A stretch of 64,000 nt of DNA, from positions 69,473,280-69,537,279 of the forward strand of contig OU015503.1 of the NCBI GenBank assembly GCA_907164885.2, written 5' to 3'. Shown piece after piece: positions 55,582-64,000 of this stretch. Each line of letters opens with the position of its first letter. Within the stretch, counting starts at the first letter, position 1. The DNA comes from Dolomedes plantarius (Eukaryota; Arthropoda; Arachnida; Araneae; Dolomedidae). The notes under the pieces are model-generated. The model was not told the DNA's origin. It saw nothing but the letters and a program-made list of their open reading frames with translations, and did not search any database. The position numbers were made by a program, and so were the translations under genes.

Positions 55582-55857
55582 AATGAAGATAAATTATTAT
55601 AAATGAATAGAAATACCCCTTATATTTCACTATGGATGACACTAAAGTTTGTCCCGAATCGAACTCAGCACCTTTATACTGTCATATATATTGAAATATT
55701 AACGTCGGTCAGTTCTATTCCTGGTTTATTTTCCATGGCAGCGATGCATACTTACTTATAAATGAATTAGATTATAGCACGAAGCTTTTGTGTTAGATGG
55801 GGTGAAAAAGTATCAATGACAATTTAATATCTAAATTATTAAGAGTAGAAAGTAAAA

Positions 55858-56320
55858 AAATATATATTTAATGAAATTTTAGGCATTTATTAAAAAAACC
55901 TTTAGTTTTGAGAACAGATAAATATTTTAATGAAGTTTGACATTTAGTAATAAATACTTTTGTAATTTAAGAATAATATCTAGAGAAAAAAATAATATAA
56001 ATGTATCATTAAATAAATTGATTTTTTTTTTCAAATTTTAGAATAAGTTTTCATTTAATCCCAAGTTCGCCATTTTTAGAAAAAAAGTCTTAATTAGAAG
56101 TAGAAAATTTTCCTGGAGTACTTATTGCAGTTAGTTCTGAAAAAAATTTATACCATCCCATTTAATATAAAGGGCATTATGTTCAAAATTTGTAATTCCC
56201 TATGAATATCACGTACAAAAAAGAAAACTTGACTATCCATATTTTTAAGTTTTGCCATTTTACCATAAAATCTAACCTGGATCAGTAAAAGTAAAATTGC
56301 AACCCAAAAATAAATTTATC
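55858..56320. repeat. Dispersed duplicate R2, copy 2
   Basis: The partner of 49499-49985, in the same orientation. The two copies have comparable decay and several small indels relative to one another. It ends shortly before the DD41D mariner copy B. Confidence 0.75.
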
Positions 56321-56463
56321 TTTATTTAATTCAGTAATTTAATGTATTTGGAGATATTCATTTCAAAAGTTATAAATTCATTTGAAATGAGAATAAATCA
56401 AAACAGTTTCATAGGTAATGACCATGGGCTAGATCAAAATTACTTTAAATATAAACTGGAATA

Positions 56464-57764
56464 CAGAGGCTGTTCACACATTTTTTAGACGATGTATATT
56501 GTATTCACAAAACTAAATTACATAAAATTCTTGTGTTTTAAATGTTCTATTTGACATCCCTTATTCTGAATTATCTTTCGACACCACAATTTCCAGGATA
56601 ATAATGCCTTTTGAAGTGTCAGAAGAGGTATTCTATCCCATTCCTCCTGAACAGCTTTCCAGAGTCCTGTAAGGGTTTTGGGACGCCGTTTGGATAATGC
56701 AGATTTTAAAAGTCCGAAAGCACAAAAATTCATAGGTGATACATCGGGAGATTTAGTAGGGATATCAGTGAAGGGTATGGCCTTGATACCAGTTTTTTGT
56801 TCCATTTCTTTTAGGAAATTTACAGTGGATTTTGATGTGTGACTGCTAGCTTTGTCCTGATGGAGTCTCACAGATTGATGGCACTGTGGGTAAAGCGATG
56901 GTATTTCATTCAAAAAAATTGGCGATAAAATATGTTCCTGATAGTATTTGGTGTTAATCTTGACATTTTTTTCCACTCTCTTTATTTTAAACCTGCCATT
57001 ATAAGAAAACCCAGCAACAATCATGAATCCCTTAGAAAAACTTTCTTTCGATTCTTTGAACCATGTACTTAAATTTTTTTCTCCTCTTTTATGATAATAA
57101 ATGGCTCTTTTTTGTTGCAATCATTTAAATACAACCATGATTCATCTATTGTGACAATTGTTTTCCATTTTTCTTTGGATAAGTGTTTCTCATATAGAAT
57201 TCTGCAGCGTGTCCTGCGTTCAGCGATATGATTTGGAAGAAGACGATGCACACTCCGTTTTTTCGCTTTCTTAAGATTTAAATCAACGTTTATCAAAATG
57301 TTTACAGTGGACACCGAGCATTTTAATGATTTTGCAACTGTCCTTTGACTAGGGAGATTTTCTTTTAACATTAAACAACATACCTTTGCAATAGTCGAAG
57401 ATGTCCGTTTTTTCCTTGGATACTTGTTTGGAATTTTTGTCCCACTTGAGGCTCCAATTTGACGTTTTTTTCCTTTCTTGTTGACGATATTGCCTATCGA
57501 CGCTTTAGATATCACAAAACCATGACTCTCACATCGTTTTTGGATAACGGAGTATGCATATTTCTCTTCGGAAAGAGCATAAATGAAGCCTTCGAACCAC
57601 TGCTTTGTTAAAAACGCCATTTTGAATAAAAACAAAACTTTCAATCCGCAGACGATAATTTTGACTTTTAAAAACATAGTACAATTGCAATTATTTCTTT
57701 TGCAGCAAACGATTTTTTATTACCGCTTACCAAAATCGTCCAAAAAATGTGCGAACAGCCTCTG
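56464..57764 (-). mobile_element. DD41D (rosa-like) mariner, copy B
   Basis: 1301 bp with inverted ends CAGAGGCTGTTCACACATTT and, in reverse, CAGAGGCTGTTCGCACATTT. TA is present on both sides. It is in opposite orientation to copy A (37561-38863) and about 17.6 kb from it. Its transposase is much better preserved than that of copy A. Confidence 0.93.
56518..57620 (-). pseudogene. Mariner transposase (DD41D), one frameshift
   Basis: Starting at the Met of MAFLTKQWFEGFIYALSEEK (57620), the frame is open to about 57110, where an A run has 6 A against 7 in copy A; beyond this 1-bp loss it is open again to the stop at 56518. Undoing the offset gives 368 codons including stop, and copy A (1105 bp with a 1-bp gain) gives the same length. 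An N-terminal DNA-binding half includes QRTVAKSLKCSVSTV. Catalytic sites are Asp159 (TIDESW), Asp256 (LHQDKASSH) and position 298, 41 residues after the second, in SPDVSPMNFCAFG. Here the expected Asp is Asn, whereas copy A keeps Asp. DD41D is the signature reported for rosa-type mariners. Host-directed function is not expected. Confidence 0.9.
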
Positions 57765-57829
57765 TATTTCTTATAAATTGCTAAACAAATTTTTTATCTC
57801 ATTAAAGTAATATGCTCTTCTGTTACGTT

Positions 57830-58520
57830 GGCCTGATTTTTATTAATTATATGTAGAGGCTACAGTCCGAAAATATTCCTCAAATCGTATGATAAAACAG
57901 ATTCAATGCGACGCAGTGATAAACATATAATTAATGTTTCCATCTAAGTCACCTGTATCCTAAGCGATCCAATAAACGGTTATCAAAGAGATAAAAGCAC
58001 TATTGTTTAATCCTTTGATACATAAAAAATGCTTTAAAATATTACTTAACGCTTAAGTGCATAATCCTGTTATTTTTAATGATAAGTTTCAAAGCTTCAG
58101 TTTGCCCCATTAGGATCAATCAAATCATTACACAAAATACACAAATTTCCCCGAAAGGAAAGAAATCATACAAAAAAAAATCAGGAAATTTGGTGAAACA
58201 AGAAATAAAAAAACCTAATGTGCTTCACTCTAAAATAAAGAGTTTTATGTGTTTAAGTATGTTGGAGTTATTTCTAAAATTTAGTAAAGCAGAAAAGGTC
58301 ACTACTCTCCGAACTGAAGTTAAGTGGTTTTATGCAAATTAAGCGTGTTCGGTACACAGAATTCTCAAAAAATTGCTATCAGTTATTTTTTTTATTACAC
58401 ATGCTCCTGAACACACTGTAGACCTTTTACAACAAAACAATTGAAACTGATTCTTTTTACGATGATTTCATTGCAAGATACATTTTATACGTCGTGCTAT
58501 CTGTGCGTACCTCTATACAT
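57830..58520. other. Spacer, no feature recognised
   Basis: A/T-rich DNA. The 87-residue lysine-rich frame at 58079-58342 has no motif I recognise and the composition expected of random A-rich sequence. Confidence 0.45.
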
Positions 58521-58531
58521 AAGTGTTTTAA

Positions 58532-59221
58532 GAGGGTCCAGCACACAAAATAGTTCAAATTTTCATAAAAAAATTTATTGCATTACAAATTTTTTTTGTT
58601 CTTTTAAGCTTAAAATGACGTTCATGTTTCTATCATAATTAGAAAAGGATATTTTTTTTGCATCATTATAATAGTAGCCAATCATGGTTAAAATCTGTAA
58701 GTGCGTTTTTCTAAATGATGGGTTTTTTCCCCCATTTCTCGTCTTTAAATTGTTATAAGTCAAGAACCGTTAAAGATAAATTGTTAAAACTTGAAATATG
58801 TCTTTTTCAACTATTTTACTTTAATTCTTATTCAGCAAATTTGAAAAAAAATATTTACTTTTGAAAATAGAATTTTTTTTAAAATAAGTTACATAATTTT
58901 TTTTGTAATTTTTTACTCTAAATATGTATTTTTAATTTCTTTAAAAATTAATATTTCAAAAAATGCTGAATCAAAATGAAAACTTATATACTTCTGTTTA
59001 GTTAAACTTAAAAACTGAAAAAATTTTGAAATTCGAAAAATAATATTTCGAGTTATGAAGATTTTATTTTACCCCACTTTTATTAAAAATTTTAATTTTT
59101 TTAAAACTTGTTGAGAAATTTTATGATGCGATTTTGTTTACAAATTATATGGTTGATCATCACAAAAAAATTAAAAATTTTAACTCAAAAAATAAAAAAA
59201 AAATTAAATTCCCGGACGCCC
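58532..59221. mobile_element. TTAA-flanked MITE (piggyBac-like), copy 2
   Basis: TTAA at 58528-58531 and 59222-59225 brackets GAGGGTCCAGCACACAAAAT on the left and CCCGGACGCCC on the right. The interior follows copy 1 (9376-10076) over its whole length: AAAATGACGTT, AAGTGCGTTTTTCT, TAAGTCAAGAACCGTTAAAG, TCTTTTTCAACTATTTTACT. The right inverted end is shorter than in copy 1. Frames at 59108-59398 and 58575-58763 cross it and are artefacts. Confidence 0.75.
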
Positions 59222-59399
59222 TTAAGTCAAACTTGGATAGGCGTGAAGAAATTTAACTACTATGTTCTACTAGAAACAAAACTAAGAGTGAGAAACTTGA
59301 AAACGAAAGTGGTGCAAAGTTTAAATCATTTTTGCATGTTTTTTAATGAATTTAATATATTTACATATTTACAAGAAGATAATTTTGAGGCTTTCTAGC

Positions 59400-60130
59400 C
59401 TATTATTAACTAAATTCAACAGAATAGACATATTATGGGATCTTAATCCCCTTCAAAGAAAACTACATTCTAAAACTGATTCCTCACTCTAGCAACAACA
59501 AGAGAGAAAACGAAATTCTAAATTCCAAACATTTGAGAATAAAATCAAACGATGGGCTTGCAGCGCCATCTCTTGACATAATATTTCTCTGCAGGCGTTT
59601 CCCACAATTTGCCATCTATATCTGAAGGCTATATCTGAAGGTCCTTGTAAGATTCTTTCCATGAATTTAATACTTCAAAAAATGAACTCTCCCACGTTAG
59701 AAGTGAAACTTCTTGTTATATACCTAGTACGCTGAATTAGCGCGAGATGGACACATTTTTGTATTGCTGTGTTATCGTTTCAGACGCGTGATCACTTCTT
59801 GCTTGGCGAAAATGGTTTTGCGCTGATGGCAAGAAACTGCTATCTGTTCGCCAGTTTACGTTTGATGCTATATATAATGCCAACTTATGTTCGACGCCGA
59901 AATCTTTATTCAATTCCTACTATTAGTTCACACTCTCGCTATAGATCTTGTTCAAATTTTCAATCGTTAATAAAATACTTTTTATTCATCCACTCAAGTT
60001 CAAATACATTTTTTTAAACTTGTAGTGAATGACACTTGATGTTAATACAGTTTTTTCAAATATTAATTCATTAATTAAATTTAATTAATCGATCTTAGTT
60101 TTAGACCTAGAGCGTCTCTTGCTTTTGAAT
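59400..60130. other. Spacer, unassigned frame
   Basis: Mixed-composition DNA without element ends. An 82-residue plus frame from 59769, rich in Arg, Ser, Tyr and Phe, has no recognised domain. TATTAGTTCACACTC at 59921 and again at 60310 is a short duplication. Confidence 0.4.
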
Positions 60131-60154
60131 AGTAATTTCCCTATTCTTAATCTG

Positions 60155-60228
60155 TAAACGGTAGCACTGCGGTAGCGCGGGCTCCTCCCGTCCTGTAGGT
60201 TGCGGGATCGAATCTCCAACCTGACAAA
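60155..60228 (+). other. tRNA-like segment (possible SINE head)
   Basis: GGTAGCACTGCGGTAGCGCG resembles a D-arm/A-box, and GCGGGATCGAATC about 40 bp later resembles a T-arm/B-box. The anticodon stem and acceptor stem do not fold cleanly by eye, so a working tRNA is unlikely. The sequence after it (poly-T/C then unique DNA) does not match the SINE copies elsewhere in the window. Confidence 0.35.
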
Positions 60229-60384
60229 CTTTTTCTTTCTCTTTCCCCCCCTCCTAATCACGCACAGTAAGCAAGGTTCTGGCAGGCAATCCTTTTTTTC
60301 ATTTCCTACTATTAGTTCACACTCAAATTTTTCTTTGTTGACCTAAGTAGGAATTGACTTTAAAAAATTTTGTTTTTATATTAC

Positions 60385-60600
60385 TTGTTTTTACCATGTT
60401 TTTATTAACTCGATTTCTTCTTTCTTGTTTCTTTGTGTGTTTGTGTCGTACAAATCTTGCAATCGATTTTTAACTAACTTCCCGACTAGTTAGACATTTG
60501 AAACTTTTAGAATAGCTTAGAACATGATGACAATGCATTATTTTAATACTTTTAGCCATCTTTAAGCAGAATTGCATTCATTTTCAGTTATTTTCAGTTA
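60385..60600 (+). repeat. Dispersed repeat family R1, 5' part
   Basis: From TTTTACCATGTTTTTATTAA to TTTTCAGTTAATTTT, matching the 5' part of the copies at 25895 and 40059. It ends near 60605 and is followed by about 120 bp of unrelated sequence before a second R1 copy starts. Confidence 0.7.
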
Positions 60601-60726
60601 ATTTTGATATATTGTCCGACGACACCACATTTACCTGTGCTGTGCCATAACTATTTGTGTGATAAGTTCCACTTGATATCAAGACACGGTGTTAAAATCC
60701 CGATGTAATTGGTTCTATTTTGCGAC

Positions 60727-61143
60727 TTATTATATTTGTACCATTTTTTTATTAACTTGCTTTATTGTTTGTGTGTGAGTTTGTCCAGTACAAATCTTGC
60801 AATCATTTAGCTAGCTAGACATTTGAAACTTTCAGAATAGCTCAGAACTCGATGACAATGCATTATTTTAATACTTTTAGTTATCTTTAAGCTGTTTTGA
60901 ATTCGTTTTCAGTTAATTTTGTTTTGTAGACTAGTGCAGCCATCTGTCGGCCGGAACGGGAACGAAAAGTTAAACGAAACTTAACTTCCAATTAACTTCA
61001 TTTTCTTTCAAGTTGATGGGATAATTCATCAAAAAAATTTTTTTTTAAGTATTTATTAATACATAGAATTGTCAAGTTTATATGATTCAACAGATAATTT
61101 AAAAACATGGTATATAAAAAGTTATTTTTATCTTGTAATTATT
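60727..61143 (+). repeat. Dispersed repeat family R1, near-complete copy
   Basis: Runs from GTACCATTTTTTTATTAACT through GTGCAGCCATCTGTCGGCC, GGAACGGGAACGAAAAGTTA and the 3' half ending ATCTTGTAATTATTA at 61143. It is the fullest R1 copy in the window, about 420 bp, with no coding region. Confidence 0.75.
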
Positions 61144-63580
61144 AGATAGTCTATTCTATTGAAAAAATAGATTAATCAACTCAATAATATTTATATCGTG
61201 TGGATGATATAGAGTTAGTTTGGTCTAAATTCTTTTTTTTTGGGGGGGGGGGGCTTATGATTTAAGATAAAATATTGACATCTGGAGCTCAATAAATCTA
61301 GTACAATTTAAACAGAATGTAAGTTATAAGATTATTTAAGGGAACTACCGATCTTCAATCTCGTTCTTCTTTAATTTCAATATTTTACTCTATATACACA
61401 ATGAGTATAATTACTATTCTATTTTGCTACACTGAAGATTCTTAGAATTCACAAATAAGAATTTCGTGGAAGAATACGACGTGTTTATCACAAAATTCTT
61501 CAAAAATGCTAAAATTTTTCAAAAAGCTCCTTGCTTATTCATATTTTTCTGATATCTGCCAAATTTATCAGAATTTTTAAGTTTTAAGTTTTAGTCACAA
61601 AACTGTGCATAATTCTTTGAAATCACAAATATTTTTCAAATTTATAGGACATAAAATAAAGTAAAAACACAAAAAAATAGAAAAAAATTATTTAAGACTT
61701 CAGATTCATACAAAAAAAAATTAAATGCACATTTATATTTATACACATATGGTAAACTTACAATACAAAATTGAAGGATTTAAATTAATATGGGATGAGC
61801 ATAGGACATTTTTAAAAACGTTAGTATTTTTGACAAAAAAAATTAAAACAGGCATTATTCTGCGAAAAATTCCTAATTTTGAATTTTAGGGGTTTTCAGT
61901 GTAGTAAAATAGAAAATTAATTATTCTCAATTTGTATGTAGAGTTAAAAATTGTAAATCAAAGCATTCGAATTTGAAAGTCCATTGCCCCCTTAAGCATG
62001 TTAACAGTACAAATATAGGCCTACTTTAGTTTTGTTTATAATTATGATTGAGGCAAAATATTATGTAACTAGAAGGTAACCCGTCATTTTGACGTTATAA
62101 TACTAATAATGACGTCATAATGGAAAAAGTATATGAAAGTTAAAAATATCCTGAATTATCTAACAATATTGCATTTAATCCACACCTTGTAAAAGCAAAC
62201 CCTTTCATTATTTTTTATTTAGTTAGTTTTTCATGCGATTGGAGTAGTAGACTGCCATCCAGTTTTTTACAGATCACTACGCGATATGACTACTTGAGCT
62301 ACTTGATTCATTCACATTCAAGTTTGTTTACTTTCAGAATTCATCGCAAAAGTAAACAGATTTTTGAAAACTGTTAAATATATAGCTAAAAGCATCCACT
62401 TTTTTTTAGTTCTGAATGTTTTATAGAAAAATAGGCTGAACAAACGTGATTTGATGGAGAAGATATTAGTTTTTAGGTAAGAAAAAATTCTGATCCACAT
62501 CTGAAATTGAAATTAAGCCTAACCAGCCGTTTGTTTACTGAGGGATTCAATTGAAAGATGAGTACAGCCCGGATGTGTTATACAGAGACAACGGCTAATT
62601 TACTTTGAAAACTTCGTGCATAATATCTGGATGTAATTCATACTCGCAATGTGGGTATAAAATAAGTTGTAAAATACAATACGTGTCGTGTGAACGTGGG
62701 ATAACCAAAGATTTCGTTAACAACTTTAAAAAATATAGAGAGTTTAATCGTTTTCATCTCCCTCTACTCTCTGCTTTTTGCATCGGGAAGCGTTTCACCT
62801 TTTCGCTTCACCAAATCCAAATTAATCTACCGTGGCTAAAGAAGTTCAATAATTTTAAGAATTTCCCTCTAAACGCGTAACCTTATTAAGATAAGCAAAT
62901 TTTAAGGTAGTGTAATCACTTCATTTACAAAATAAATGAATATTAGGTATTAAATATATCTAATTAGGTCAATTATGGCAAAAATCCAATTTTTTTATGT
63001 TACAGGAGAAAAGTCGAAAAAGAGGTACCTTTAATATCCTTAAATGAAGTTTTTAATTAGATATCTAAAGTGTTTGCATAAACCGCCGTAACATAAAAAA
63101 TAATTTCGTTGTATAACTCGCCAATTTAGGCTTGAGAAAACACGCCAAATGTGCGAGAAATTCCGCATCCATTTTAAAATCCAGAATCCGATAAACTTCC
63201 GTATTTGAAAGTTGTTGAATGTCGGGAAAATTTAATATGCTAGAGGAAAATAAATCGGTAAATATACAACAGGAGTTTTTCAAGAGACTCGAAATGTTAA
63301 AAGCTTTAGAAGTAACTTAAAAAAAAGACAAATAAAATAAGAGCTTGTCACAATAAAGAAATTTTAAAATTTTCTCGAGTAAAGTGCTTGTTAAGAAGTT
63401 TGAAGAAGTACGTTTGCGAGAAAACTCCAACTCCGATAAATTATTTTGAAATATATTAACTGGGATTTAAAAAGAAAACAGCATTTCAATAAGTATGACT
63501 CAGCAAAATAATTGGATTCATCAGGCAAACTTTATTTTATTTAAGTTACTTCTGTATTTTCTTCCCCTAACGAATAAATA
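61144..63580. other. AT-rich spacer, no feature recognised
   Basis: About 2.4 kb. A G run follows a T run near 61233-61253. Segments near 61380-61640 and 61890-61980 recall 22600-22830 and 23715-23800, suggesting an old dispersed repeat. The 91-residue frame at 62605-62880 has five cysteines near its start but no recognisable domain; I do not call it a gene. Confidence 0.45.
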
Positions 63581-63585
63581 TTTCC

Positions 63586-63851
<266 letters not shown>

Positions 63852-64000
63852 AGATAGAGAGAGGAGTGAAATACAGGATTAGACAACACTTAACGCCGAT
63901 ATCTGGGAAAACAGCCAAATGTACATTCAGCTAGTTAGTCGGACCTTGGATACATAAACTCCAAACCAATTAATTCAGCTAAGCTGAATAACCATTTTAT

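Noticed and set aside
60155..60228. A functional tRNA gene
   Set aside because: The A-box and B-box-like parts are present, but the stems do not pair adequately by eye; kept only as a low-confidence tRNA-like segment.

Overview
This window looks like AT-rich, intergenic or intronic DNA from an arthropod nuclear genome. The evidence is eukaryotic transposon superfamilies throughout, long (TA)n microsatellites, tRNA-derived SINE copies and no prokaryotic gene layout. The SINE and mariner types make me favour an arachnid, probably a spider, but that is inference from general familiarity, not something the sequence proves. I found no host protein-coding exon I can defend. Nearly every long open frame is a microsatellite artefact, a tandem-repeat artefact or a piece of a transposase.

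Layout. 0-9 kb: a probable solo LTR (1.1-1.6 kb), two old degenerate tandem arrays (2.2-4.2 kb), a hAT-type MITE with a perfect 8-bp target duplication (4.4 kb), a Helitron-like element (5.0-5.9 kb), and a third old tandem array (6.8-8.8 kb) into which a mariner-type fold-back element inserted (7.7-8.7 kb). 9-16.5 kb: a TTAA-flanked MITE inside a possible LTR, a ~260-bp tandem triplication, another possible LTR, a pogo-like MITE, and a TTAA-flanked element carrying 1.3 kb of (TA)n/CATGTACA array. 16.8-27.3 kb: a cluster of Helitron-like elements, including a large inverted duplication (18.6-20.6 kb). 28.6-36.6 kb: a 26-bp minisatellite, a pogo-like MITE, two more fold-back elements, a SINE, a 122-bp array of tRNA-like units, and a third Helitron type. 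37-58 kb: two inverted copies of a DD41D (rosa-like) mariner, four more Helitrons (one holding a probable solo LTR), a hAT element with an internal minisatellite, and a nearly intact DD36E Tc1-like element inserted in a Tigger/pogo transposase relic. 58-64 kb: a second TTAA MITE, copies of a dispersed repeat, and (TA)n/(GA)n microsatellites.

How the parts relate. The elements are layered. Several insertions can be dated relative to each other because the interrupted repeat survives on both sides, or because an uninterrupted copy exists elsewhere in the window. All autonomous-type genes are broken. The least damaged is the DD36E transposase, with one premature stop; the DD41D copy at 56.5-57.8 kb has a single 1-bp deletion plus a catalytic Asp-to-Asn change. 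I did not find a new cellular or defence system. The observations most worth following up are the Helitron family, the tRNA-like array, the microsatellite-bearing TTAA elements, and the two mariner lineages.
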